Shown here one piece after another: positions 17,601 to 26,526 of a DNA stretch of 49,172 nt. How positions within the stretch are numbered: the stretch's first letter is position 1; each line of letters begins with the position of its first letter. A program made the position numbers and the translations under genes. Source of the DNA: Trichomonas tenax. Lineage: Eukaryota; Parabasalia; Trichomonadida; Trichomonadidae. The stretch covers positions 1-49,172 of the forward strand of contig JALKBU010000313.1 in NCBI GenBank assembly GCA_023091735.1, given 5' to 3'. Under the pieces are notes generated by a model. That model was not told the origin of the DNA, searched no databases, and saw only the letters and a list, made by a program, of their open reading frames with translations.

Positions 17601-18551
17601 CACGTTAGAAGACTGATGCGTGCAATGTTCTTAATTTCTCTCTCCGATTCATTCGATATCATTGTCCAGAAATATGCACTTTTGTCTGGTTTCCAGTATC
17701 ACATTGATGTTGTCAAGAGATATGCAATGATGATTTTGAAGAGATGCAATTGCGATCTTCCAGGTGTCGATCTTGTTGATGTATCCATATCAGACATTTC
17801 TTGGATCCCACAGCCAGCAATCGATGCATTGGGTGCGCAGCTCAAATTGATGAAAGCAATGGAAGAGTCAAAACCCAACATTGGATCAACTATTGCTCAG
17901 CAAATTGAACTTCCTGCAGATATTAAGAACTCAATTCCAGCGCATTGGTCTCCTCAATTCACAGTTCTTCTGTTCAGATATACTTCAAAGAATGGTTTCT
18001 TCTCGCTTTGCGGTTTGTCTGTGATGCCTGAATTTGATCGAATCTATTTCTATCTCAAGTCACCTGATGAAAGAACCCGACACAGAGACATAGAACTCAA
18101 ATACATGACACCAAGAATCTCCGATCTTGTTCCACAACTTGGATTCTTACAGAACATGCATGTGTGGGTCGGTCTCATTAAGTCTGTGATTAATGCTCTT
18201 TCCAGCAATAACATTTTCTCGATGATGCAGAAACTCAATGGACCGGGAATTACAATTTTGAGTTTAGGAAAACCAGACAAGAATGGAGTTCCAATCGGAT
18301 ACTCTGTAGTCAGATTTATCGATCAGATGCTTTTCCATCTTAGTGTTACTCCAGGCCCCAAGTTTATAATCAGATACCAGAAGAAAGTCATCGAAGCGTC
18401 AACATGCTCTAGAGCATACGCAATGCTACTTATGTCACTGACTCCAAAGGAATCGGAGTTATTAGCGAAGAAAGACTCTCTTTTCTTCTTTGGCTTCAAA
18501 CTCAACATCTTCCAATCTTTATATTGTACTGAAAACAAAACAAAAATTTGA
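14643..18551 (+). CDS. CHD1-like chromatin-remodelling ATPase
   Basis: 1302 residues from ATG 14643 (MSSVSSDSEADSH, an acidic Ser-rich opening like that of CHD1); a TTG-started extension upstream is less likely. Two chromodomain segments lie at about 40-150; the second is clear (YLVAKRILAKKKD...NYLVQWKKLPIKDATWE). SNF2 ATPase lobe 1: KDYQYVGVQWL, DEMGLGKT (Walker A, 215-222), DEAH (323-326), LLTGTPIQNNLKEL. Lobe 2 at about 515-640: LLSTRAGGQGINLTAADTVI, then ARCHRIGQ. The long C-terminal half is helical, without a motif I can name; a SANT-SLIDE-type DNA-binding module is expected there in CHD1. Uses ATP to slide or space nucleosomes in the nucleus. Ends at a TGA, the only clear gene here besides the GTPase that does. 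Confidence 0.9.
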   Translation: MSSVSSDSEADSHFSNSSSSSELNEISEIERIIGINKPVMDKNDQSTNFFVKLKDKSFRQCEWRSYDSILNLNPRHLAHFADKCLSGIQPVSFIPDLYKPDSVDFESDYLVAKRILAKKKDSEGNKNYLVQWKKLPIKDATWEKIVSDELITEYKKLLLSVQVPTRFNSKANPDLTFPSQYMQFKNKNELKDYQYVGVQWLFDKWKCQKGCILADEMGLGKTIQALALIQTLKFFFKVKGPFLVICPLSTSYNWLSECEAWTNLSAIVFTGNEESRETMKKLCIMNELEKDKMKVELIIVPYDNVVKDISYFTKFKFATVIIDEAHRLKSYESKTYQVLKRLETYNSILLTGTPIQNNLKELISILHYIDPEAFPDIELLTQKYNETNVEQMKELIALLDNYILRRKKETFEKSIKPKEEIIVNVELTHEQRLLYKLLLDDNRDILMTLSNSAANYKNISMELRKICNHPYLNSAYELVVGQYKQRKKIEGEMTYDQDMQALIEVSGKMILLDKLLPKLKEGGRKILIFSQMTKVLDLIQSFCEWRHFNFERLDGSTSIEKRSESIDRFSTYDDSFIFLLSTRAGGQGINLTAADTVIIYDSDWNPQNDIQAMARCHRIGQDKDVKIYRLITKNTYEEQMFDRASMKLGLDKVITDGFDENSLTAQQMDMMLRKGAYYILKDQDEDAIDKFCAEDIDQILTGRTRTIKSDATDSNVAKVTFESGDKSEAPDFGADNFWSQFFASKSDQLGTRRGRSVRVYAQPDKLMKKKEFKAIANDLKENGLIASVSQQERGTNREYNFKICSIVYYICNAESKIRTYSKILKNIPTSKPVNDDIMDCLPFTDQLFIFNWFKVEEYKSVVESIYELDKAHIRKCYASDLIQRNRFTFAMHMQVDNWWTTQHDYALIYSDRKSIQSVLQMIQEINTMNNCKVQLPQTSQVAERVNILLHELQAVLPKDFFTLEQPIHPAKFRENMNTRFEAMKECHVRRLMRAMFLISLSDSFDIIVQKYALLSGFQYHIDVVKRYAMMILKRCNCDLPGVDLVDVSISDISWIPQPAIDALGAQLKLMKAMEESKPNIGSTIAQQIELPADIKNSIPAHWSPQFTVLLFRYTSKNGFFSLCGLSVMPEFDRIYFYLKSPDERTRHRDIELKYMTPRISDLVPQLGFLQNMHVWVGLIKSVINALSSNNIFSMMQKLNGPGITILSLGKPDKNGVPIGYSVVRFIDQMLFHLSVTPGPKFIIRYQKKVIEASTCSRAYAMLLMSLTPKESELLAKKDSLFFFGFKLNIFQSLYCTENKTKI

Positions 18552-18909
18552 TATTATTTATGTTATTTGATGATAAAGATATATACTTTGTTATATCACA
18601 TTCTTGTATAATATTTTCAGATATATGCATCAAATCATATGGAAAATAGTTCCCAATGAATGAAATTCTTTCGTATCACGAAATTAACAATGTTACTTTT
18701 GGAGTGTTTCGTTGATGATTGAATTCGAGAATTTTATTGACTTCATCAAAGTAGAAATTTTAAATAGAAAATGTAGTTATTACAAAATGTCTGTAATTAT
18801 TGATTTTATTGAATTTTAAAGATGTCTGAATTTTTGGCGGTATTCAAAATTTTATATGGAAGTCATTCACTGATGAAAACTGACATAATTATTAATGCAA
18901 GAAAGCACA

Positions 18910-19407
18910 ATGAAAACGTCTCTTTTAATGATGGGATGATTCGGTGTCGGAAAGACAACGATCACAATGCATCTTAATGGGGAAATATCTGCGACAATTC
19001 CAACACAATGTCAGGAGGATGTTCATGGAACAGAAACTTGCAATGGGCAAACCGTGAAGATATCGTACAGAGACATACCAGGAAACATTGGTTTGTCGGA
19101 TGTTATGTCTTTTACTTTTAGAGGAGTGAATGTTTTTTGCCTAATTTTCGCGCTCAATGATGAAAAAACATTCAATGAACTCAATGATTGGTATGAGCGT
19201 GGAAAAGTTGGATCCCCGAATGCCCATTTCTTCGTAGTTGGAAATAAAGTTGATCTCCAAGATAGTCACAGGGTCACGGAAGCGCAAGGATCATCTTTTG
19301 GAATATCGATTGGAGCTCAATATTTCGAGATTTCTGCCACTCAGAACATTAACTTCGATACATTTCAAGAAGCAATCATTGCGAAGTGCATTGAGCTTTC
19401 CCAGTGA
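18910..19407 (+). pseudogene. Ras/Rab-like small GTPase with an in-frame stop in the P-loop
   Basis: From ATG 18910 the frame reads MKTSLLMMG, then TGA (18937-18939), then FGVGKTTIT, and is open to TGA at 19405-19407 (about 165 residues, small-GTPase size). The stop falls inside the G1 loop (GxxGVGKT). G4 NKVD (VVGNKVDLQD) and G5 SA (EISATQN) are present. G3, usually DTAGQE, is DIPGNIG, so the switch II Gln is absent. No C-terminal prenylation cysteines are visible. Either a recent pseudogene of a divergent Rab/Rab-like GTPase, or translation restarts at M18967, which would lack the P-loop. Confidence 0.75.
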
Positions 19408-20256
19408 GATTACCTAAAGACAGCAAGCAACTTAAACTTATTATAAACATTTAATTTTACATTCAAAGTTCCAACATCTGTCAACAATGAAAATATTCCA
19501 TAACCTTAAGGTTAACATTACATATCCTGAATGTAAGAAGAGAGCTCTTATCAGATAGACTGATGATAGAAAGTGTTTATGCAGTGTTTTACTCTATTGT
19601 AAGCATCTATAGGACCCAAGATACCTAAATATCATCATAGCCACGCTCATTATCAATAAGCACACCTAGGAAACTTTATTAGGGTGTGATATTTTTATTT
19701 AGGGGACTGGCGCTCATAGGGTGGCTAGACTTGTGTTTTTGCTGGGGGCTGGCGGGGTGTCCGTGAGGGTGACAGCCTAGGAAATTGTTCCATACAGCAA
19801 TTGCAGCCTAATATTAAGCCTGCGGCGGTTATACTCAAAGTACGTTATTTTTTATTCAATACGTAAATTTTCCTCGCAGGTGTGTTATTCTCCCAAAAAT
19901 AATGATGATTCTTTTTTGTGCTGCTAAATTTGAAAAGTTTATTAAATTGAGAATAATAACACACAGAGTAGTATACAGAGTGTGATTTTTGGGGTAGTCC
20001 AAAATTTTGTCCAAACCCCAAAAACTCCCTCTCTGAGAATATCCATAATTATAATTTCCCCAAAATTCATATTATAACAATTTTCCTATCATTTATATCG
20101 AAATCCCAATAATTTCTATAATTTGTTATTAAATGTATTGTTTAATTAATAATCAAAATTCTTAATGCTATGATTTATGAATGGTTTTCTTATAATTTGT
20201 TAAAATAAAAAATATTTTTTATGTAAATTTTTATATATTTTTTTCTCTAATAAATA
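19408..20256. other. Spacer with a GC-rich patch and hairpins before the second Maverick
   Basis: No gene. A GC-rich patch at about 19703-19780 (GGGGGCTGGCGGGGTGTCC...) is out of character. An imperfect inverted repeat (GTGTGTTATTCTC near 19881, GAGAATAATAACACAC near 19950) and a perfect 10-bp hairpin follow. These may mark the edge of the Maverick copy. Confidence 0.4.
19986..20024. repeat. Hairpin TTTTTGGGGT / ACCCCAAAAA
   Basis: Perfect 10-bp arms at 19986-19995 and 20015-20024 with a 19-nt loop that itself contains CAAAATTTTG. It lies about 230 bp before the first Maverick ORF. Confidence 0.65.
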
Positions 20257-20361
20257 ATGAACTACTCAGAACAAGATATTCTTAATTTAACACAAGAACA
20301 ATTTAATGAAATTTTCATTGGTGGAAATCCTAAAGCAGATGATGAAGAAAATGTTAAATAG
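20257..20361 (+). CDS. Small acidic Maverick ORF
   Basis: 34 residues (MNYSEQDILNLTQEQFNEIF...), ATG 20257 to TAG 20359-20361. Acidic, with a short helical start. It and the next ORF may be two halves of one small gene split by the TAG. No function recognised. Confidence 0.3.
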   Translation: MNYSEQDILNLTQEQFNEIFIGGNPKADDEENVK

Positions 20362-20387
20362 AATTATTTACTATTTACAAAAATCTG

Positions 20388-20516
20388 ATGAAAATTACCG
20401 GATGTGCTCTTGAAAATATTTCTGAACTAAAACGTGCTAAGAAAAATAAAGTTATAACTATCTTAAATAATATCATATTGAAACTTAACGAATGTGATCT
20501 TGTCTTACATGCTTAA
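20388..20516 (+). CDS. Small helical Maverick ORF
   Basis: 42 residues (MKITGCALENISELKRAKKN...LNECDLVLHA), a Lys/Leu-rich helix. Directly follows the 34-residue ORF with a 26-nt gap. Function unknown; possibly the 3' part of a broken gene. Confidence 0.3.
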   Translation: MKITGCALENISELKRAKKNKVITILNNIILKLNECDLVLHA

Positions 20517-20603
20517 AATGTTTTCGGAAATATATAACTATAATAAATAGCAGAAATATTAATCCCATTTATAAAAATAAAAAGTTTATTTTGGACCAAT
20601 ATT

Positions 20604-20873
20604 TTAATGTTTTAGTTTAGAAACAACCCAAGATCCAACATCTCTAACAATATCATCGGTATTTATTAGTGGTTTTCTATCACCATTATTATTTACACCA
20701 AATTCAAATCCAACTTTTGGTAAGTTTTGTTTAACTTTATCACCAAATTGCGCACCGAAAGAACTTGCTACTGGTTTAACCACATTATTTGTTAACCAAT
20801 TAAATCCGGATTTAATTCCACGTCCTATTTTCTTGCCAAGTTATTTGAGTTTTTTCCAAAATCCCGAAGCCAT
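20604..20873 (-). pseudogene. Small Maverick protein with N-terminal amphipathic helix, one stop
   Basis: 89 codons from ATG 20873 to TAA 20604-20606. Starts MASGFWKKLK, then TAA in place of codon 11, then LGKKIGRGIKSGFNWL. The N-terminus is a cationic amphipathic helix followed by a more polar C-terminal half (FGDKVKQNLPKVGFEFGVNN). Short proteins starting with an amphipathic helix resemble minor capsid or membrane-disrupting proteins (adenovirus pVI-like) of Polintons; here that is only an analogy. Confidence 0.45.
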
Positions 20874-20941
20874 TTTTAATTATAAATAAAATTTGAAATT
20901 AATACCATTATTTATGTTTTTTTATTTTATTTAAAATAAAC

Positions 20942-21241
20942 TCGGCATTTAATACAAGACTAAATAATAACAACACTTTACAGGGTAAAGTAGCACAATA
21001 TTTTGAAAATCTAAAAACCCTGGTACAAATTAATGATGGTACTAGAAGTTTTCAATTGCGTACAGTTGATTGCCATGACCAATCAGCGCCATTTACTGAA
21101 GGACAAGAAACAAGAATTTCTATAACACATTCTGATTTTGATATCACACAATTTACTGATGGATTTCTTACATTTAATGTTAAGTTAAATCTTCAGCTGA
21201 ATGGTTTAGATCCAAACTTTACAGATGATGAAACTCGTTAA
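20942..21241 (+). pseudogene. N-terminal fragment of a Maverick capsid-type protein
   Basis: Open frame ending in TAA 21239-21241, with readable protein from about 20942 (SAFNTRLNNNNTLQGKVAQY) through FQLRTVDCHDQSAPFTEGQE and SDFDITQFTDGFLTFNVKLN. No ATG is obvious. The alternating polar/hydrophobic strands fit the first jelly-roll of a Polinton major capsid protein, judged by eye. It is cut at about 21235 and runs directly, in the same frame after one TAA, into integrase sequence. Confidence 0.5.
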
Positions 21242-21679
21242 ATTCATACCACGTTAGCAATTTTGGATAGAATATGTAGAACAATACGTACTATGAATTA
21301 TAATATGGGTTATGGTACAGATATCACACCAGAACGTATGAATTATTTAGTTAATGAATACAATAATTCACCAACTGTAACATTCTCTAAATTTTTCAAA
21401 AGACCAGTTGCTCCAAACGATATGACAGGCAATATGGAACGTAAATATTGTTTGGAAATGTCTAAAGAAAATTTTGTAACAGCATCTATGCCTAAATATA
21501 ATGTTGTTGGATATAACGTGGAAGTTTATAATGAAGCAAACGCCATGTATAAAATTAAATCAAAAACATTGGGTAGATTTAAAGTTATAGATAAAGATGG
21601 TAATCTGTTCGTTTGTAAATCTCTAAAGAATTCTAAAATTGTTAAAGTACCACGATGGATGTTAAAAATAATTTATTAA
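21242..21679 (+). pseudogene. C-terminal part of a Maverick integrase
   Basis: Begins IHTTLAILDRICRTIRTM, matching the region around the last catalytic acid (here D, in ILDR, where the first copy has IINR), then MNYLVNEYNNSPTVTFSKFF and an SH3-like end domain (YKIKSKTLGRFKVIDKDGNL). The first two catalytic acids and the N-terminus are missing; a capsid fragment is joined in their place. Aligns end to end with the integrase at 605-1426 but differs at most positions, so the two Mavericks belong to different lineages. Confidence 0.65.
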
Positions 21680-21705
21680 TGTTTAAATATTTTTACTTAT
21701 TATAA

Positions 21706-22005
21706 ATGACGTTTAAATATGTTAATGGTTCTGTGAAAAATTTAAAAGATATTTTACCTTTAGAAATAATCGTAAGTTATAACCCAGAAATTATCACATT
21801 TAATAACCCTGAAGAATTTCAAAAATATTTTAATTTACATGAAGAAGAATTTAACGAATTATCCACATATAAATTAAATACAAAATATAAGATACATGGT
21901 TACAAAATTACCAAACGTATTATATCTGGCGAATTAGATTCGCAATCAAATAATAAATCGTTTGCTATAAAATTAATTAAGGATTATTCTTACAAAAAAA
22001 TATAA
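21706..22005 (+). CDS. Small Maverick ORF, unknown function
   Basis: 99 residues from ATG 21706 (MTFKYVNGSVKNLKDILPLE...), 26 nt after the integrase fragment. Mixed alpha/beta, with a polar middle (NNPEEFQKYFNLHEEEFNEL) and a Lys/Ile-rich end. No signal or membrane segment. It looks like an intact element gene, but I cannot name it. Confidence 0.45.
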   Translation: MTFKYVNGSVKNLKDILPLEIIVSYNPEIITFNNPEEFQKYFNLHEEEFNELSTYKLNTKYKIHGYKITKRIISGELDSQSNNKSFAIKLIKDYSYKKI

Positions 22006-22057
22006 GCACGACAATTTGTCGCAGCCCATCTTTGATGGTCCTAGTGGTAATATCGAT

Positions 22058-22171
22058 ATGTCTGAGAAATTTTCTAATTTAGAGAATAACATTAATAAAT
22101 TACAAGAAGAAATCGATGAAATAATTATTCAAATTAAGAAATTAATGAATGCTCTAAATATTAACATGTGA
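22058..22171 (+). CDS. Coiled-coil C-terminal remnant of a Maverick protein
   Basis: 37 residues from ATG 22058 (MSEKFSNLENNINKLQEEID...) to TGA 22169-22171, a clear heptad-type coiled coil. The same frame upstream reads HDNLSQPIFDGPSGNID without an ATG, so this is probably the end of a longer gene that lost its 5' part. Confidence 0.35.
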   Translation: MSEKFSNLENNINKLQEEIDEIIIQIKKLMNALNINM

Positions 22172-22214
22172 AAAATTTCTGATATTATTCTCGAATTTTA
22201 TTTTTATTTAAAAT

Positions 22215-22763
22215 ATGAATATGAATGCCATGATTAGTTTAAAGCGTGAAGAATCAAAACAATCACAAAACGTAAATGTTAATGTTAAACCTGAAACAAA
22301 TGTTTACGTTAACGCATCACAAGATAAATTTAAAGATAATTCCGATGAACCAATAACAGTTAAATATCATGATATCGTTCCATCGGAATCGACGGCTCAG
22401 GAAAATCCAGGACCCACTAATGGGGCTGCGTCCGAATGGACATGCGAAATTAAAATGTTGAAGAATAAAATCGAAGTTCTTAATTTAGTAATTCAGATGC
22501 GTGATAACCCTATTTACATTAATAAATTAATTATTGCTGACGATATTGTTTTGATGAAATTTATTAAGCTATTAACTGATGCTGATGATGTACAATTAGA
22601 TGTTGAAGATATTGGTGAGGGATGTATAGCAAAGAATAAATATCGTAAGGTTAACGCAATTTATGTTATTAAGGGTGATAAAACATATAATTTAAAGTAT
22701 GATTACCCAGAAGTTTCTAAACGTATGAAAGAAATCGGAATACATATTAAGATAGTTTGGTAA
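22215..22763 (+). CDS. Maverick ORF, unknown function
   Basis: 182 residues from ATG 22215. A polar, Asn/Lys-rich N-terminus (NVNVNVKPETNVYVNASQDK) contains ENPGPTNGA near residue 65; this is followed by a compact domain of about 105 residues (EIKMLKNKIEVLNLVIQMRD...INKLIIADDIVLMKFIKLL...). NPGP recalls 2A-type translation-skipping peptides, but the preceding D-x-E is absent. It overlaps the convergent polymerase gene by 17 bp. Looks intact; role unknown. Confidence 0.5.
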   Translation: MNMNAMISLKREESKQSQNVNVNVKPETNVYVNASQDKFKDNSDEPITVKYHDIVPSESTAQENPGPTNGAASEWTCEIKMLKNKIEVLNLVIQMRDNPIYINKLIIADDIVLMKFIKLLTDADDVQLDVEDIGEGCIAKNKYRKVNAIYVIKGDKTYNLKYDYPEVSKRMKEIGIHIKIVW

Positions 22764-23821
22764 ACATAAACATTAATGCCTTAACACATCTTTTGAATTT
22801 TTCACAGTGATTAATTTCACCATTTTTATTCATCTTAAATCTTGTTCTGGTAGATAATAGGTCAAAGTTTATTTCATTACCATCATATAAATATTCATAT
22901 AATTTCTTAACATTACCATCGAAATGTTTATTAGCATAATCTACAATAGTTTCTTCGGGAATACCTTTACATCTAAAATGTTGTGAATGTTCACCATTAT
23001 AATTTTCTAATTCATCATAATATATTTTCTTACCGATAGAAATATGATAAGTACAATAACAATTAGGCAATTCATCAAAATCGTTATGAAATTGTCCCAT
23101 ATCTGTACCAATAAGTTCTCTGTGATATAATTTCTTAAATTCATCAGCTAATGTATTAATTAAATTATCTTGGATATGAATACTATCGGTATCTTGATAA
23201 TAAATTGGTATGTTAAGATCTTCAGCTAAACTCATTACTTCATTCATAATAAGTTTTGACATCGATAAAACACTTACACCAAATACTGGATTATTAAATT
23301 GTGTATCTAATACCTTATTTAATTTAAAGCATGTAATATCAGAATTTTCTATTTTATATGTTTCTTCAACTTGATGCCAATGTGAATATAAATAATAATC
23401 TGCTTTATCATTTGTTACATAGGCATTTCTTGTTTTAATGGATTTCTGAATGGATTTACCGTAACTAGCATTCATAATTAATTTCAAAACTTCTTGTGTT
23501 GGATTTTTTTCTTTTTTATATTGTCGACGTAAATCATAAACCTTCTGAATAACATTACGAATGCGATGTGTTCTGTTACCTAACCAATAAATCCCACCAA
23601 TTATAAGATATTTCTTGATATTTGACCAAATCTTCTAATGTAATTAGATCCACACGCATATTACAGCATTCGTTCACATTATGATTCCCTACAGTCATGG
23701 TCACACTGTGCCCATTCAATCCCATTTTATCCTTTGGGCCAATGGAATTGGGCTGCGTTACGCGCTTAACTATTAATGGGAAATGTCTGAATTTATTTAC
23801 TGAACAAATTTCGATATCCAC
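22747..23821 (-). pseudogene. C-terminal half of Maverick protein-primed DNA polymerase B, frameshifted
   Basis: Family-B polymerase motif B (KLIMNASYGK) and motif C (YQDTDSIHI) are intact in the ORF 22747-23487, and the frame continues upstream without ATG (IYWLGNRTHRIRNVIQKVYD). Around 23600 the frame jumps to a segment reading NVNECCNMRVDLITLEDLVK, which belongs to the same domain. The exonuclease domain, motif A and the terminal-protein region are missing. In an intact element this enzyme would copy the transposon DNA; this copy cannot work. Confidence 0.75.
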
Positions 23822-25530
23822 AACAAAGTAACTAATGGAAAAATTGAGAAACTTTGGCTCGATGTCAAAAATATTTTAAATTTAAAGATATCTTTGGGCG
23901 TTACTTTTTGCAAAAAAAAATCTAAATCTTGACCCATTGAATTTTTCAAACTGGAGAGTTGGAAGCAATGGAAATATCAAGATTTTAATAGGATTATGAC
24001 AAAAATAGGAGTTTACATTTTTACACGGCAAAATGGCAAAAAATGTTAGTATTTAGACTACTAACAACTAAAAATATGCGGAATGTGATTCCATAAATAC
24101 TGTCTAATGACTGCTATAAGGTTGAATATTTAGAGGTTGTCGTGTTTATTACTACTTTCATTAGAATATACATCGTTTCAAAATCCAGGGACCAAAATCA
24201 ACTCAAAACAGCGTAAAATACATATGCTAGGCTAGCTTTGCAGAATTGTAGGTGTTTTAGAAGATTCTCTTGTTTTTTTAAAAAGATAAAATATGTAATT
24301 TCTGTGATGTATTTTTTTTGTGTGGATTTAGATCATCCATGACGTAAACTGTGATTTGTGATATGTTGAAATGATTTGGTTTGAGATTAATATTTAATCG
24401 AGAATATATTCATAAGAATTTTATATATGATTTTTTCCCTTAACATTTATATGTTAAGCATATGGTAGTCTTTAACATATCTTGGTCCCAGAACTTAGAA
24501 CGTTCTCTCCCCAAGAATGTGGACCGTTTTTGCTGAACGTGAAAAAATAACGGATGAAAAAAATTTGACTACCTACCTCTCTGGATTAGGGGATACTTTT
24601 CATACAATTCTATAGTTTACAACAAATTAATATTTCATTTTTTTAGAAATAAAATTGTTTAATTACCATGCTAGAATGATATTCTTCAATTTGTAAAATT
24701 TTTGCATTTTTGATAAATTAGCGAAGAAGCTAATATCAAATGGAGTAAAAGGCCGAGACATTCCTGCCGATAGGAATGAGTTTCAAACTCGAAAGAAGGA
24801 AGGTATGAAAACTTTCGACGAAATTATTTTCAATTAAGTAAAGCTGTTCATGTTTCTGGTAGGATAGAAGGTGTAGAATTAATTGCTTAATAGATCAAGC
24901 TAGTGAGCGATTGAAAAGGTTGGAGTTTTTATAGCAAAAAGAAAACACCTCCATGACTAGAGCCATATGTTTACAAAGCGGTTTTGACAAACATTAATTT
25001 ATTTAAAAATGCTGTATCATAATATGCATAAATAATAGATTCCAATTCAATGAGTTGCTAGAAATAAATTGTGATGATATTGAATTTGATCTTGATGGAA
25101 AGCCGTTTGAAACATTCAAGGAATCAAGATTGACGATTTTGGATCAGACTTTTGAGAGAATTGAGCGAGTTTTTCAGAGCGACTGTGCAGTCCATGGATA
25201 TAAAATGTTCGATAATCATCAAAACTAAAAATAAAGCAGGTTTTAGAAAATAATGAATTCAATTTTGGAAATTTTGTGATATTTGGATTTAATGATCTGT
25301 TATAAGCAGTTTTACCAGATTGTATTGTTCACAAAAAATAAACTTAAATTTTGTTGAAAACCATTCAAAAATCTCTTAAATAATAATCAAAAATTAATAT
25401 TTCCTTTAAACGTAGATCAAAAATAAAATGATATTTTAAATTGAATGCTTCTAAAATTGAGAACTATCTCCGCGGTTTCCTTCAAAATATTCAATACATA
25501 AGTGTTCCGACATAATTTATTCGTTTTATA
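23822..25530. other. Gene-poor stretch with one possible coding remnant
   Basis: Mostly structureless AT-rich DNA. At about 24725-24895 and 25026-25228 short frames look once-coding (for example NYFQLSKAVHVSGRIEGVEL and INCDDIEFDLDGKPFETFKE), with stops between them. They may be pieces of one decayed gene that I cannot identify. Confidence 0.35.
25026..25228 (+). pseudogene. Unidentified coding remnant
   Basis: An open frame without ATG ending at TAA 25226-25228: NNRFQFNELLEINCDDIEFD..., then SRLTILDQTFERIERVFQSD. Plausible amino-acid balance and helical spacing. No family recognised. Confidence 0.3.
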
Positions 25531-26526
25531 ATGCAGACTATTTCCTCCTTATCCAGTGGCGTTCGTATATGTGTTCCCAACGTTGTTGGGAAGTACAGGA
25601 TCGTTAGGACCATTGGCAAAGGAGGATTTGCTGTAGTTGTTTTAGGAGTCGACATGAAGACTCAAGAACACGTTGCTATTAAAATTATATCACGCGAAGA
25701 GATCGCCAAGAGAAACCTTATGTCATACCTCGAGAATGAGTTGAGATTGAGCGCTCGTTTCGATCATCCAAACATTGTGAAAGTTTTAGATATTATTTAC
25801 GAAACAGACATAATTATGGTCGTTATGGAATACTTCGAGAATGGAGATCTCCAGACAATGCTCACAGAGGGAATCTCCCTTAATTATGACCAGAAGTGCA
25901 AAATTGCTCACGATATCTTGCAGGGATTGAACTATTTACACAGAAGAGGAATATCACACAGAGACATAAAGCCAGAAAACATACTCCTCGATGAACAGAT
26001 GAACGCGAAAATTATCGATTTCAGTCTCACGAAAGAGAACGCCACTTCTCTTCACACATATTGCGGTACCCCTTTTTACATGGCCCCGGAGGTGATAATG
26101 TCAGATTTGTATGATGGCCTCAAAGCTGACATTTGGGCCTACGGAGTCACAATTCATGTTCTTTCTACGGGAAAGTTCCCATGGTATGTGCAGAGTGACA
26201 CACAGCTCATAAGGGACCTTCAGCAGAACAAGCTTGAGCTTAGGATAGAGCCAGTGGGAATAATTGGCGAAGTTATCGAAAAATGCCTTATTGTTGACTC
26301 AAATAAGAGATTGTCGAGTTCTGACTTATTAAGTTTAATGCAGAACCATAACATTTCGACAATCGCCCCAATTCACAAATCTTTATTCACAAGAAAGACA
26401 AATACGGATCCAATTCTCCCAAGGCTTTGTTCTAAGAACAACCTCTCAGCGAAGAAGTGCAACTCAGCTGAGAAAAGCTTCTGGAAAGTGAAGTTCTCAT
26501 GCAGCCGTCTCTGCGCACAAAACTAA
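25531..26526 (+). CDS. Ser/Thr protein kinase, CAMK/SNF1-like
   Basis: 331 residues. Kinase domain at about 22-272: GKGGFAVVVLG (Gly-rich loop, 29-39), K51 (VAIKII), E70 (helix C), HRDIKPEN (143-150, with D145 and N150), DFS in place of DFG (163-165), GTPFYMAPE (179-187), DIWAYGVTIH (200-209). The catalytic residues are present, so it is probably active; the DFG Gly is Ser. The overall feel is the CAMK/AMPK-related group, and trichomonads carry large expansions of such kinases. The C-terminus (about 275-331) is short, basic and Ser/Lys-rich. No Inr was found just upstream. Codon use is GC-richer than in the neighbouring decayed region. Confidence 0.9.
   Translation: MQTISSLSSGVRICVPNVVGKYRIVRTIGKGGFAVVVLGVDMKTQEHVAIKIISREEIAKRNLMSYLENELRLSARFDHPNIVKVLDIIYETDIIMVVMEYFENGDLQTMLTEGISLNYDQKCKIAHDILQGLNYLHRRGISHRDIKPENILLDEQMNAKIIDFSLTKENATSLHTYCGTPFYMAPEVIMSDLYDGLKADIWAYGVTIHVLSTGKFPWYVQSDTQLIRDLQQNKLELRIEPVGIIGEVIEKCLIVDSNKRLSSSDLLSLMQNHNISTIAPIHKSLFTRKTNTDPILPRLCSKNNLSAKKCNSAEKSFWKVKFSCSRLCAQN

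Larger units (their letters stand above)
20257..23821. mobile_element. Second Maverick/Polinton copy, rearranged and decayed
   Basis: Holds two tiny ORFs, a minus-strand small capsid-type ORF with a stop, a capsid N-terminal fragment joined to an integrase C-terminal fragment, three small plus-strand ORFs, and the C-terminal half of a protein-primed-type DNA polymerase B with a frameshift. The mix of PolB, retroviral-like integrase and jelly-roll-like protein is diagnostic for Mavericks. Gene order is disturbed by deletion (capsid to integrase at about 21240). Edges not defined. Confidence 0.75.
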
